A stretch of DNA of 64,000 bases, taken from NCBI RefSeq assembly GCF_000424265.1, contig NZ_AUJO01000007.1, forward strand, positions 62,001-126,000. The letters run 5' to 3'. How positions within the stretch are numbered: position 1 is the stretch's first letter; each line of letters starts with the position of its first letter. This document shows, one piece after another, positions 7,385 through 15,547 of this stretch. A program made the position numbers and the translations under genes. The notes beneath the pieces were generated by a model. That model was not told the DNA's origin, did no database searches, and worked only from the letters and a program-made list of their open reading frames with translations. Source of the stretch: Butyrivibrio sp. WCD3002 (GTDB lineage Bacteria > Bacillota > Clostridia > Lachnospirales > Lachnospiraceae).

Positions 7385-8419
7385 ATGAAATTTGAGTATT
7401 TTAATGGGAGGGAACCGATATCAAACAGTTATATGGCACTTCCCAAATGTTTTCACAGTGATCCTGTGCTGAACAAGGTATCGGTCAATGCAAGATATCT
7501 GTATGCGTTACTGTTGGACAGAATGAAACTTTCTGCCATCAATAACATGGTTGATAAGGAAGGAAAAACCTATGTTTTCTACGATTGGGAAGATGTTCAT
7601 GAGGCAACGGGCTTAAGTAAGAATACCGTATATAAGCTTTTTGACGAACTGGATTCTGAAAAAGGGATTGGTTTGATAGAGCGTGTGAAGATGGGGCAGG
7701 GCAAACCATCACGAATATATGTCATGAGGATTGTTGAGGCAGAACAAAATGTGGATACAAATGCACCTGAAAACCAAAATTCGGAAAAAGTGCAGAAACT
7801 CACAATTTGTGATTCAAGCAAAAAAGAGGATATTTCTGAATACCAAAAACTAAACCAGCAAGGTCAAAATTGGGACTCAGAAGTCACAGATATGGGGGCT
7901 CCAGAATACCAAGAATTGGGACGTAATAAGAATAATATTAATAAAAATAATTATAATAATAATCTTATCCGTATCTATCCCAGTAATAATATAGCTCTCA
8001 AGATGGATGGGATGAGATCAGATGCTGAAGAAACTGCTACAAGGGCTTATGTCAGAGAGGAGATTGGTACGGATGTACTGTGCGAGAGGTTTCCGGAGGA
8101 TGAGGGGATTATACGGGGAATAGAGGACCTTTTGGTTGATGTCCTTACTTCTAACCGCCCAAAGATATGGATCGGCAGCGAGGAAAGGGAAATAAACTCG
8201 GTAAAGGGGAGATTCATGAAGCTTGACAACATGCTCATCGAGGATGTTGTAGCAAGCTGGAAAAACCTTACTGAGGTGCCAAAGAATCCGAGAGCATATT
8301 TGCTGACGATGCTGTATAACGTGTCTACAACACACGTTGCACAGATAACTGCTGAAGTCAATCATGGTATGAGATATGGCTTCGGCGTAACTGAAAATCA
8401 AGAATTGATGGAGGGTTGA
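7385..8419 (+). CDS. Replication initiator protein A (RepA_N, with DUF6017-like C-domain)
   Basis: A 344-residue initiator. Residues 1-115 form the RepA_N domain (NSYMALPKCF, KVSVNARYLYALLLDRM, the HTH ATGLSKNTVYKLFDEL, GQGKPSRIYVM). Residues 120-195 are a low-complexity linker very rich in Asn, Gln and Lys. Residues 210-340 match the DUF6017-type C-domain (VLTSNRPKIWIG, LIEDVVASWKNL, PRAYLLTMLYN). RBS AAGGAAGGGGGAGAAG precedes ATG 7385. It is expected to start replication of the circular form of the element. In the RepA_N family the origin commonly lies inside the rep gene; see the AT-rich tract at 7922. Confidence 0.9.
   Translation: MKFEYFNGREPISNSYMALPKCFHSDPVLNKVSVNARYLYALLLDRMKLSAINNMVDKEGKTYVFYDWEDVHEATGLSKNTVYKLFDELDSEKGIGLIERVKMGQGKPSRIYVMRIVEAEQNVDTNAPENQNSEKVQKLTICDSSKKEDISEYQKLNQQGQNWDSEVTDMGAPEYQELGRNKNNINKNNYNNNLIRIYPSNNIALKMDGMRSDAEETATRAYVREEIGTDVLCERFPEDEGIIRGIEDLLVDVLTSNRPKIWIGSEEREINSVKGRFMKLDNMLIEDVVASWKNLTEVPKNPRAYLLTMLYNVSTTHVAQITAEVNHGMRYGFGVTENQELMEG
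7922..7967. other. AT-rich tract inside repA, candidate replication origin
   Basis: The segment coding for the Asn-rich linker is made almost only of AAT, ATT and AAA triplets over about 45 bp. RepA_N plasmids such as pAD1 and pSK41 carry their origin inside the rep gene (established). A melting-prone tract here fits that plan, but no iterons are evident around it. Inference. Confidence 0.35.
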
Positions 8420-8421
8420 TT

Positions 8422-8715
8422 ATGTTTATCTTAAAGCTTTTACTGAAAATTGCATTGTTTCCGGTATTTTTGATCATGTGCTTTATCAAGAGTTGGGTAG
8501 GTGTTCTGTCCAAGATCGGCTGTTTGATTCTTGGTCTGTTTTACTTGCTGATGCTGGGAATAATCGTGATGTACATTAGTATGAAAATGTGGGATGCAGT
8601 GTTTATGGGAGTTGCATTCTCTTTTGCGGCATTCCTTGTGACTTTTGGCGCGGTTGCAGTGGGTGTTGCGATTGAGGATATTACAGACAAACTCAGCAAT
8701 ATACTGGCGTCTTGA
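8422..8715 (+). CDS. Small membrane protein, CD1845-like
   Basis: A 97-residue hydrophobic protein with three probable membrane segments: residues about 7-22 (KIALFPVFLIMCFI), 30-52 (GCLILGLFYLLMLGIIVMYI) and 60-82 (VFMGVAFSFAAFLVTFGAVA). The pattern of an N-terminal LLLKI(A)LFPV and a C-terminal short helix matches the CD1845 family of clostridial conjugative elements. GGAGG at 8410 gives the ATG at 8422 as start. It follows repA with no gap. The function of the family is not known. Confidence 0.72.
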   Translation: MFILKLLLKIALFPVFLIMCFIKSWVGVLSKIGCLILGLFYLLMLGIIVMYISMKMWDAVFMGVAFSFAAFLVTFGAVAVGVAIEDITDKLSNILAS

Positions 8716-8734
8716 AGAAGAGGGGGAGATAGCG

Positions 8735-9247
8735 ATGAATTTATGGGATGTTAAGGGAGTACCGCACAAAGGATGGGAGTGTGAAGGAGTAATTGATGTT
8801 GGGGATGGAACTTCGTCCAGCGATGAAATCGAATATGAGCAGTGTGAAATGTGCGGAAATGAGAAAATACGCTACGTGCATATCATGAAGCACGCGAACT
8901 ATTTCAGGGAACTGAGAGTAGGCTGTGTATGCGCAGAGAGGATGTCCGGGGATTATGAGAATCCAAGAAAGGCTGAGAATGCTTTGAAAAACAAGCTTCT
9001 TCGAAAGAAGAATTTTCTGAAGAAGCCCTGGAAGTATAATCCGTTAAAGGGCTCATATAGCAAGAAATATAAGGGAACATACATTACTCTTGTGAAAGGG
9101 AGATATGATAGTTGGGGGATATATTGTGATAAATACAGGTTATGGCAGGTCAGAGGCCAAAAGATAAAGGACTTCAAAGCTGCAGAAGCTCTGGCATTTG
9201 AACTATATGAACTTTGCTATAGGCGACAGGAGACAATGGCTGCATAA
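8735..9247 (+). CDS. Hypothetical zinc-binding-type protein of the element
   Basis: A 170-residue basic protein starting at ATG 8735 behind AGGGGGAG. It contains two CxxC-like pairs, CEMCGNEKIRY near residue 42 and GCVCAERM near residue 68, which suggest a zinc-binding knuckle. A Lys/Arg-rich stretch follows (about 80-115), and then a beta-rich part (GTYITLVKGRYDSWGIY). I know similar proteins from phage and ICE accessory regions, but without function. It ends the maintenance operon; a terminator follows at 9316. Confidence 0.6.
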   Translation: MNLWDVKGVPHKGWECEGVIDVGDGTSSSDEIEYEQCEMCGNEKIRYVHIMKHANYFRELRVGCVCAERMSGDYENPRKAENALKNKLLRKKNFLKKPWKYNPLKGSYSKKYKGTYITLVKGRYDSWGIYCDKYRLWQVRGQKIKDFKAAEALAFELYELCYRRQETMAA

Positions 9248-9315
9248 AATATGCTCTAAATAAAAAGATTACAATGATAAAGCTATTGGTTGTTTTAGAC
9301 GTATAAAAGGGTATA

Positions 9316-9350
9316 AAAAGCGGTCAGCTATGACTGCTTTTTATTTTTTT
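9316..9350 (+). terminator. Terminator of the maintenance operon
   Basis: AAAAGCGGTCA (9316-9326) pairs with TGACTGCTTTT (9331-9341) over a 4-nt loop, followed by a T-rich tract (TTATTTTTTT). It separates the parA-rep operon from the next transcription unit. Confidence 0.8.
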
Positions 9351-9365
9351 TGCTTTTTTACTGAA

Positions 9366-9397
9366 GGACAAAACGTGTCCTTGGTATTTGTTAGCAT
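9366..9397 (+). promoter_or_regulatory. Candidate WYL-dependent promoter 1 (dyad plus TANNNT)
   Basis: GGACA-AAACG-TGTCC (9366-9380), extended by AA/TT to a 7-bp dyad, is followed after exactly 11 nt by TAGCAT (9392-9397). The position 17 bp upstream of that hexamer has no -35 consensus. The same layout occurs at 10533 and at 24978. It lies upstream of the microgene cluster. Confidence 0.5.
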
Positions 9398-9475
9398 ATA
9401 AACATAAACAGAATAGATGGCTCAAATAGTGGGGGATGAACTGATTGTTTTAGTTGTGAAAGGTAGGTAAACACT

Positions 9476-9595
9476 ATGAAGAGACTTATATTTTGGATTA
9501 AGAATTGCATTATTAAGGATAATCGCGGCTGCAGATCTTTCTGTGTGAATTGTCCATATTATGAACAGTGTAGTTCTGACGAGAGCGGTGTTTGA
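9476..9595 (+). CDS. 39-residue cysteine-rich microprotein
   Basis: ATG 9476 opens a 39-codon frame: MKRLIFWIKNCII, then RGCRSFCVNCPYYEQC and an acidic end. Four cysteines in a CxxxCxxC-x5-C pattern suggest metal binding, and the N-terminus is amphipathic and basic. AAAGGTAGG precedes it by about 6 nt. I recall similar small Cys-rich peptides in conjugative elements of Clostridia. Function unknown. Confidence 0.5.
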   Translation: MKRLIFWIKNCIIKDNRGCRSFCVNCPYYEQCSSDESGV

Positions 9596-9625
9596 ACATA
9601 GTTTTTTCGTGGAGGTAATTGATCG

Positions 9626-9778
9626 ATGAGCGTTGTAGCAGCAAGAGTTTATGAAGACAGGATAGAAGTCGCTGCGGATACAATCTGTATTCGTGGAGGA
9701 GATAAGCTCAAAGATGCAGAAAAATCGCATAAAGAATTTGAGAGTTGCAGAGCAGGAAAATGTTGTAGTTGTCTATAG
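9626..9778 (+). pseudogene. Truncated Ntn-hydrolase-like N-terminus
   Basis: ATG 9626 has a strong RBS (GGAGG at 9611). The first 25 residues, including MSVVAARVYEDRIEVAADT, look like the first strands of a proteasome/HslV-like Ntn hydrolase (a 'xxVAARVYxDxIxxAADS' pattern known from phage and ICE proteins). The similarity stops at about residue 30, and the frame ends after 50 residues with an unrelated Cys-rich tail. It is either a deletion remnant or a small gene overlapping the next. The last 65 bp overlap the following ORF in another frame. Confidence 0.35.
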
Positions 9779-9839
9779 GTCTGCAACTAAATTGGATGCG
9801 GATTATGAATTTGAAAGATATGAAAGGAATGATGATTGA
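9714..9839 (+). CDS. 41-residue hypothetical protein overlapping the Ntn remnant
   Basis: ATG 9714 opens a 41-codon frame (MQKNRIKNLRVAEQENVVVV ... ERYERNDD) behind GGAGGA at 9695, with a 13-nt spacing. The composition (VAEQENVVVVYRSA, then DADYEFERYERND) looks coding, and the frame ends two bases before the next start at 9841. No known domain is recognised. Confidence 0.4.
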   Translation: MQKNRIKNLRVAEQENVVVVYRSATKLDADYEFERYERNDD

Positions 9840-9840
9840 T

Positions 9841-10014
9841 ATGAACAGATATGGTGATTATACAGATTTCATATTGGTATTTCCATGCAGTAATAAAGTG
9901 AAGATTGCAACTCAGGTAGGCGCATTTCTAATAGGAACCATAGGAGGAAGCTTAATGGCAATTGGAGTAGATAAACTAGCACATAAGTGTTCTTCTAAGA
10001 AGATTAGAAAATGA
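9841..10014 (+). CDS. 57-residue hypothetical protein with one hydrophobic segment
   Basis: ATG 9841 follows the previous stop by one base. The 57-residue product has a glycine-rich hydrophobic segment (QVGAFLIGTIGGSLMAIG, about residues 25-42) and a basic Cys-containing tail. It may be a single-pass membrane microprotein. The frame is open further upstream, but the ATG at 9841 is coupled to the preceding gene and is preferred. Confidence 0.4.
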   Translation: MNRYGDYTDFILVFPCSNKVKIATQVGAFLIGTIGGSLMAIGVDKLAHKCSSKKIRK

Positions 10015-10042
10015 GTATTGTATTCAGGGGAGGAATACGATT

Positions 10043-10285
10043 ATGGATATGATGATTCAGAATTTTGAGCTGATAATGTTTATAATCGCCATGATAATTG
10101 CAGCAGAGCTAATTTTGCTTGCTTTTGTCATCTTTCATAAAAAGAAAGGCAGGAAGAAAAAGCATAAAATATATGATAACTACAATGTAAATGAAACAGA
10201 AAGGGCATCCAAGAACGAGGATGAATATGGATTTGTTTTTATTGATCTCGATGAAGATGATGATTTACACTTCGATTTTATGTAA
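10043..10285 (+). CDS. 80-residue single-pass membrane protein
   Basis: The product starts MDMMIQNFELIMFI and has one membrane helix (about residues 8-30, IMFIIAMIIAAELILLAFVI). A strongly basic stretch (HKKKGRKKKHK) follows, which by the positive-inside rule puts the C-terminus in the cytosol, and then a very acidic tail (DLDEDDDLHFD). The RBS GGGGAGGA is 12 nt upstream. No family recognised. Confidence 0.55.
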   Translation: MDMMIQNFELIMFIIAMIIAAELILLAFVIFHKKKGRKKKHKIYDNYNVNETERASKNEDEYGFVFIDLDEDDDLHFDFM

Positions 10286-10302
10286 GGAACGGAGGTATTA
10301 GG

Positions 10303-10509
10303 ATGGGATTGTTTGCAAATGTGTTAGGACAAATGAGTTCTTCGAGCAAGAAGACATTTACCAAAAGCTATAAAACAGCAGTAATTGGTTTTAAATCTAT
10401 AGAAAAGTCTTATCGAAGGGATTCTGGCAGAAATCCTTTTAAGAATCACGAGCATTTCAGGAGCTGGTATATTCAGAAATATGGCGCGGTTGATTTGGAT
10501 AAATTATAA
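10303..10509 (+). CDS. 68-residue hypothetical protein
   Basis: A basic, soluble 68-residue product with GGAGG 9 nt before ATG 10303. The segment SYRRDSGRNPFKNHEHFRSW is conserved-looking, but I cannot place it in a family. It is the last gene of the microgene cluster; the next promoter-like element begins 24 bp after its stop. Confidence 0.5.
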   Translation: MGLFANVLGQMSSSSKKTFTKSYKTAVIGFKSIEKSYRRDSGRNPFKNHEHFRSWYIQKYGAVDLDKL

Positions 10510-10532
10510 AAAATGAAAAAAGTTTATCAAAT

Positions 10533-10564
10533 GGACTTTATATGTCCAGTTGATGTGATATACT
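10533..10564 (+). promoter_or_regulatory. Candidate WYL-dependent promoter 2, before the RNA-repair operon
   Basis: GGACT-TTATA-TGTCC (10533-10547) is followed after exactly 11 nt by TATACT (10559-10564). No -35 hexamer is present at the expected place (CTTTAT). Transcription would start near 10571 and give a leader of about 250 nt to rtcB, containing a small hairpin at 10590-10604 and a 25-codon leader frame. Confidence 0.52.
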
Positions 10565-10620
10565 GCTAAATGTAACAAAGATATTCAAGTTGCTCGCTAT
10601 GAGCAGAAAGGAGGACGATC

Positions 10621-10698
10621 ATGAAACACATGACGACTTTTGCAACTATTAACTTAACAAATGACAGAGGCATGATTGTCCGCCGTCTATTTTCCTGA
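10621..10698 (+). CDS. 25-residue leader peptide upstream of rtcB
   Basis: A perfect RBS (AAAGGAGG, 10608-10615) precedes ATG 10621. The frame codes for 25 residues (MKHMTTFATIN ... MIVRRLFS) and stops at TGA 10698. A 6-bp hairpin (CTGATT/AATCAG, 10695-10710) overlaps its stop. It could be a translated leader that controls the downstream genes, or simply a microprotein. No homologue is known to me. Confidence 0.4.
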   Translation: MKHMTTFATINLTNDRGMIVRRLFS

Positions 10699-10819
10699 TT
10701 GTTCAATCAGACTATTCATGGATTATTGATATGGTAGGACAGATGTAAGCCTCTGAGTATTTAGGAGGTGTTTTTTGTGTGCTCAAAAATACGAAGAACA
10801 CTTCTGCGGAGGTTTTATT

Positions 10820-11953
10820 TTGTTACCAGTAAAAGGAATTTATACAGAAGCACATATTATGTGCAATCAGGAGCTGGAAGGCTCTAGTGTGGATCAGTAT
10901 GCCCTTGCACAGGTGCAGATGATCTGTGACAACAAGGCTTCAGAAGACTCAGTAATAAGGGTTATGCCTGACGTTCATCCGGGAAAAGTGGGGCCGATTG
11001 GACTTACCATGACAGTGGGAGAGAGGATTCTTCCTTCACTTGTGGGCATCGATATTGGCTGCGGAATGCTTGCAGTGAAGCTTGGAAAGATCCGTGGTGA
11101 CTTTCAGAAGCTGGACACAGTTATAAGAGATAACGTGCCGGTGGGATTTAAGATAAGAAGCACTGTGCACAGAGCTGCTGATTTTGACTTGGAGTGGCTG
11201 CGCTGCTATAAGCACATCCGTAGTGATAAGGCTCTTTTAAGCATAGGTACACTTGGCGGAGGTAATCATTTTATAGAGCTTGACCAGGATGAAAACAAGG
11301 AAGTCTATATGATCATCCACTCCGGTAGTAGGCACTTAGGAAAAGAAGTAGCTGAATACTACATTTCTGCAGGTCAGAAGAGTCTTAAAAAGCAGGGAAT
11401 AACAGATGTTCCCCATGAGATGACATATCTCACAGGAGATTTAATGGAAGACTATCTTCATGATCTAGAGGTAGTTCAGGAATATGCTGGCCTAAACCGC
11501 AGAGTTATTGCTTCAGAAATCATAAAAAGTATGAAATGGAAGGAAAAGGATGTGATTTCCTGCATACATAACTATGTTGATTTTTCGGAGGGAGTACCTG
11601 TACTCAGAAAAGGGGCTATATCAGCCAAAGAAAACGAGGATGTAATTATACCCATCAACATGAAAGATGGAGTAATCCTAGGAAAAGGTAAGGGTAACGC
11701 AGAGTGGAATAATTCAGCGCCACATGGATCAGGAAGAATTGCATCCAGAGAGGTAACTAACAACACGCACACAGTATCTGAGTTTAAGGCGTCAATGAAA
11801 GGAGTTTATTCCACATGCATAAGCAAGGATACTTTGGACGAAGCCCCTTTTGCATACAGGGGAGTCGATTACATAAAAGAGACCGTTGAGGATACTGTAG
11901 CTATCAGTAAGATCCTTAAGCCTATTTATAACTACAAGGGAGGAAATGCATAA
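10820..11953 (+). CDS. rtcB: RNA-splicing/repair ligase RtcB, copy 1
   Basis: RtcB joins RNA ends bearing 2',3'-cyclic phosphate or 3'-phosphate to 5'-OH ends, with GTP and Mn2+. All expected ligand motifs are present: MPDVHPGK, GIDIGCGM, GGGNHFIEL, IIHSGSRHLG, and APHGSGR, whose His (about residue 302) is the guanylylated residue. I choose the TTG at 10820 behind GCGGAGG (377 residues); an earlier in-frame TTG at 10775 behind AGGAGG would add 15 residues. The stop is contiguous with prfH. RtcB encoded next to PrfH is the known pair that re-ligates 16S rRNA cleaved in the decoding centre. Confidence 0.93.
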   Translation: MLPVKGIYTEAHIMCNQELEGSSVDQYALAQVQMICDNKASEDSVIRVMPDVHPGKVGPIGLTMTVGERILPSLVGIDIGCGMLAVKLGKIRGDFQKLDTVIRDNVPVGFKIRSTVHRAADFDLEWLRCYKHIRSDKALLSIGTLGGGNHFIELDQDENKEVYMIIHSGSRHLGKEVAEYYISAGQKSLKKQGITDVPHEMTYLTGDLMEDYLHDLEVVQEYAGLNRRVIASEIIKSMKWKEKDVISCIHNYVDFSEGVPVLRKGAISAKENEDVIIPINMKDGVILGKGKGNAEWNNSAPHGSGRIASREVTNNTHTVSEFKASMKGVYSTCISKDTLDEAPFAYRGVDYIKETVEDTVAISKILKPIYNYKGGNA

Positions 11954-12583
11954 ATGATATTACAGATAAGCTCAGGCATGGGACCTGTTGAATGCAGGGC
12001 TGCTGTTGGAGGAATATATAAAGCTCTGGAAAAGGAATTTCAGGATATAGAGATGATAACCGCAGTAGAAGGTGAGGTGTATGGAGCTTTTTCATCGATT
12101 ATCTTTTCTACAGAGCGGGATCTTTCAGAACTTGAAGGAACAATGCAATGGATTTGCAAGAGCAAGTATAGACCGGGGCATAAGCGAAAAAACTGGTTTG
12201 TAGATGTAAGTATTATTCCGGAATCAGAAGAAATCAGTGAAACACTGACAGCAGATACATTAAGAATTGAAAAATTTCATAGTGGTGGTCCTGGAGGGCA
12301 GAATGTTAACAAGGTTGAAACCGGAGTAAGAATCATTCATCTGCCTACAGGAATCACAGTATCGTCAACAAGGGAACGCTCACAGTTTGCAAACAAGCAG
12401 GATGCCATGAAAAAGTTGTCCGCTGTTTTAAGAGAAATGAATGCGACAAGTAGGGACAGACAGAAGAATGATGCTTGGAGTAAACATGCGCAAATTGTGC
12501 GCGGAAACCCTATACGTGTATATGAAGGTGAGAACTTTAGACTTACCTACGTTAATGAAGAAGAGGAGAACGATAGTTTATGA
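11954..12583 (+). CDS. prfH: Peptide chain release factor homologue PrfH
   Basis: A 209-residue release-factor-like protein. GGPGGQNVNKVETGVR carries the GGQ loop that triggers peptidyl-tRNA hydrolysis; the stop-codon recognition domain of RF1/RF2 is replaced by a shorter N-domain (SSGMGPVECRAAV, RPGHKRKNWFVDV). PrfH frees ribosomes stalled because the 16S decoding centre has been cut, so that the neighbouring RtcB can seal the break (established for RtcB2-PrfH pairs). ATG 11954 follows the rtcB stop with no gap, and its stop overlaps the moxR start by 4 bp. Confidence 0.93.
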   Translation: MILQISSGMGPVECRAAVGGIYKALEKEFQDIEMITAVEGEVYGAFSSIIFSTERDLSELEGTMQWICKSKYRPGHKRKNWFVDVSIIPESEEISETLTADTLRIEKFHSGGPGGQNVNKVETGVRIIHLPTGITVSSTRERSQFANKQDAMKKLSAVLREMNATSRDRQKNDAWSKHAQIVRGNPIRVYEGENFRLTYVNEEEENDSL

Positions 12584-13665
12584 ATTTACCTATAACAGTA
12601 AACCAGGAAGACTTGCTGGAAATACTACTTAACATAGCACCGGCGCGTCCTGTATTTATTTGGGGAGCGCCTGGTATTGGAAAGTCAGCACTTGTGGAAG
12701 AGTTTGCAATTGAGGTTGGGCTTGAGTGTGTATCACTTCTCGGAAGCCAGCTGGCTCCTGAGGATATCATCGGAATCCCACAGATAAGAGGAGAGACATC
12801 AGAGTTTTTGCCTCCAAAGATGATTGCAAGAAAAGAGCCATATGTGCTTTTCCTTGATGAGCTTAATGCCTGCTCACAGGAGGTACAGAAAGCATTTTAC
12901 AGCCTTATCTATGAAAGAAGGATTGGAGAATATCATCTTCCGGAGGGAAGTATTGTAATCGGTGCTGGAAACAGAACACAGGATGCGGCTATTGTAAAGA
13001 CTATGTCCAGCGCACTTATTAACAGAATGTTTCATGTTCAGTTAAAGCCTGATGTTAAGAATTGGCTTACATGGGCCTATGGAAATGGAATCCACACTTG
13101 GGTTACTGATTACATCAGCCAGCGCCCTGATCACCTTTTTGCAGAGCCTCCAAAGACAGAGGAACCATTTTCTACACCAAGATCATGGCATATGCTGAGT
13201 GATGCACTTAAGGAATTTGGAGCCGGGGAGAAGGACATCCCAATAGAGACAATAAGGATGCTTGCATATGGCAGCATTTCAGCAAGCCATGCAGGAATGT
13301 TTGCGGCATTTGTAAAGCAGCTCGATAACAAGTACCTTCTTGAGGATATCATCAAGGGCGAAGCAAGATGGCCTGATAAGCCTGAGGACAGGGATGTTCT
13401 TTACTTCCTTGCACAGTCTTTCAGAGCGAGGATCCTTCATGATCTTCCTCAGCAGAAATCTGAGATTGATAAGAAGACACAGTATTTTGCTCACAGGGCA
13501 AAGTCTCTTTTGAAAGAACTTGCACAGATCAATTATGAGCTTGCACAGATGGTGGTATCTGACGATGACGGAAAGATCCTTCCCGAGTGGTTCATGATCG
13601 AGATTGTAAGGGATCTCCCAAGGCTCGTTGCACAGGAGAAGAACAAGGATGGGAAGACAGCATAA
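12580..13665 (+). CDS. MoxR-type AAA+ ATPase
   Basis: A 361-residue AAA+ ATPase. Walker A GAPGIGKSA is at about residues 30-38, Walker B VLFLDELN near residue 90, sensor 1 IGAGNR near 127 and the arginine-bearing INRMFHV near 145; a helical lid region fills the rest. MoxR-type ATPases act as chaperones with a VWA-domain partner. That partner follows here with a 17-bp overlap, so the two surely form a complex. Coupling to rtcB-prfH suggests remodelling of an RNA-repair or ribosome-associated complex (inference). Confidence 0.9.
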   Translation: MNLPITVNQEDLLEILLNIAPARPVFIWGAPGIGKSALVEEFAIEVGLECVSLLGSQLAPEDIIGIPQIRGETSEFLPPKMIARKEPYVLFLDELNACSQEVQKAFYSLIYERRIGEYHLPEGSIVIGAGNRTQDAAIVKTMSSALINRMFHVQLKPDVKNWLTWAYGNGIHTWVTDYISQRPDHLFAEPPKTEEPFSTPRSWHMLSDALKEFGAGEKDIPIETIRMLAYGSISASHAGMFAAFVKQLDNKYLLEDIIKGEARWPDKPEDRDVLYFLAQSFRARILHDLPQQKSEIDKKTQYFAHRAKSLLKELAQINYELAQMVVSDDDGKILPEWFMIEIVRDLPRLVAQEKNKDGKTA

Positions 13666-15511
13666 AGAAAGAGAAGATTTTAATTTAGTTCAATTAAACA
13701 AGGGGATAGAAATTGTGGAAGGGAATGATGTGTTCCGCCACTTTGTACTTTACAATCTTAGGATTGTAGGAAAGAACGAGCTTGGCAGGAAAACACCGGC
13801 CTGTTCAAAGGCTGATGGTACGGTTTTGGTCAATAAAAGCGTTTCCCTCCCACCAAAACACTGGGCTTATGCCATTGCACATTGCATACTTCACAACTGT
13901 TTCGGACATTATGATCTCGATAAAGTACCTGGATATATAGAGGAAGATGCTTCAGGAAACAAGGTAAAAAAGGCCAGATTCAATAAAAAGTTGTGGAATG
14001 TTGCCTGTGATATATATGTAGACCGGTTCCTTCATGACATCAAGCTTGGAGAAACACTTAACCAGTCTCCTGTTGGAACCATTCCTTTCAGTATTATGGA
14101 AGATGAAAATAAGATCTATGAGTATCTTCTGAGAGAACACTGGGATGAGGACAATCATATTTATGGTGTCGGAGCAATGGACTCGATGGACATGGTGGGG
14201 CTTGATGTTCCTATCGAATATGGCATAAACAGATGGGGAGAGCAGGAGAAAAACGAGTTTGCAGCAGATTTTGCTTATTATCTTGCAAAGTCAGTTTCGG
14301 GAGTTATCAACTATGTAGCAGATCATGAGAATGATGATTCTTTCGGAAGACAGATAGCGGGATGGTTTATCAATGCTTTCCCGTTGTTGGGGGCTATAGC
14401 AGCGTCTTTCAAGATTGTTGATGATATCGAAGAATGCAGGAAGTATGACATCAGCATAGCTGCAGTGGATGCTTATGAAGGAATCATCTATATAAACACT
14501 TCAAAGAATCTTTCTGAGAATGAATGGAGATTTATCATGGCTCATGAGTTTCTTCACGCTGCACTTCTCCATCATACTCGTTCTGCAGGAAGGGATCCGT
14601 ATCTCTGGAATATAGCCACTGACTACGTGATAAATGGATGGCTTTTCGAGATGCAGATAGGAGTGATGCCTGAAGGTGTCTTATATGATTCTGCACTTAA
14701 GAACAAGTCTGCTGAAGAGATCTATGATGAGATAATCCGCGATATGAGAAAGTACCAGAAGCTGAATACGTTTAGAGGAAATGGTCGTGGGGACATCATG
14801 GGAAGAGGTAAGCCCGGAGGTTTTGGAAAGGCAGGGGGCGGTGTTTCACTTGATGAGTTCTATAGAAATGCTCTTTCTCAGGGACTTGAATATGAAACAG
14901 CAAGAAGAGGAAGAGGCTTTATCCCTGCAGGGCTTGTAGAAGAAATAAGGGCACTGGCTGTCCCACCTATTCCGTGGGATGTAAAACTCTCTGAATGGTT
15001 CAATGCTCATATCAGACCGCTTGAAAAGCACAGAAGCTATGCACATCCAAGCAGAAGACAGAGCTGCACTCCGGATATTCCGAGGGCAAGATATGTGGTT
15101 ACAGAATCTGCAGATGCATCAAGGACTTTTGGTGTAATCATAGATACTTCCGGTTCTATGGAGCCTTCAGAAATAGGAAAAGCACTTGGAGCAGTAGCAA
15201 GCTATGCTGCTTCAAGGGACGTTCCTGCTGCAAGAGTCATCTTCTGCGATGCGAATGCATATGACGCAGGTTACATGACACCAGATGACATAGCTGGAAG
15301 AGTAAAAGTGGTCGGAAGAGGCGGAACTAAACTTCAACCGGCAGTTGACCTTCTGCAGAGTGCACAGGATTTTCCAAAAGATGGACCGGTACTCATTATC
15401 ACTGATGGATGGATTGAAGAACATCTTGATGTTAAGAGGGAACACGCATACATTCTTCCTGCAGGATGCAGATTGCCATTTAAACCGAGAGGAGATGTGT
15501 TTTACATGTAG
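13649..15511 (+). CDS. Metallopeptidase-like/VWA protein, DUF2201 type
   Basis: A 620-residue partner of the MoxR ATPase. Two histidine motifs look like zincin sites: HCILHNCFGH (about residues 77-86) and HEFLHAALLHH (about 298-308). After a Gly-rich linker near 385-400 comes a VWA domain with the MIDAS motif DTSGS (about 500) and IITDGW near 590. This matches the DUF2201 architecture. The start is ATG 13649 behind CAGGAG inside moxR. Since MoxR/VWA pairs usually remodel or insert cofactors into clients, its two RtcB neighbours are natural client candidates (inference). Whether the peptidase site is active cannot be told from the sequence. Confidence 0.85.
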   Translation: MGRQHKEREDFNLVQLNKGIEIVEGNDVFRHFVLYNLRIVGKNELGRKTPACSKADGTVLVNKSVSLPPKHWAYAIAHCILHNCFGHYDLDKVPGYIEEDASGNKVKKARFNKKLWNVACDIYVDRFLHDIKLGETLNQSPVGTIPFSIMEDENKIYEYLLREHWDEDNHIYGVGAMDSMDMVGLDVPIEYGINRWGEQEKNEFAADFAYYLAKSVSGVINYVADHENDDSFGRQIAGWFINAFPLLGAIAASFKIVDDIEECRKYDISIAAVDAYEGIIYINTSKNLSENEWRFIMAHEFLHAALLHHTRSAGRDPYLWNIATDYVINGWLFEMQIGVMPEGVLYDSALKNKSAEEIYDEIIRDMRKYQKLNTFRGNGRGDIMGRGKPGGFGKAGGGVSLDEFYRNALSQGLEYETARRGRGFIPAGLVEEIRALAVPPIPWDVKLSEWFNAHIRPLEKHRSYAHPSRRQSCTPDIPRARYVVTESADASRTFGVIIDTSGSMEPSEIGKALGAVASYAASRDVPAARVIFCDANAYDAGYMTPDDIAGRVKVVGRGGTKLQPAVDLLQSAQDFPKDGPVLIITDGWIEEHLDVKREHAYILPAGCRLPFKPRGDVFYM

Positions 15512-15547
15512 TGGGCACATATGGACAGATGGTGGCCATGTCATATC

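Noticed and set aside
9316..9382. CRISPR-like closely spaced repeats
   Set aside because: These are a terminator and a single dyad; no array of direct repeats with spacers exists in the window.
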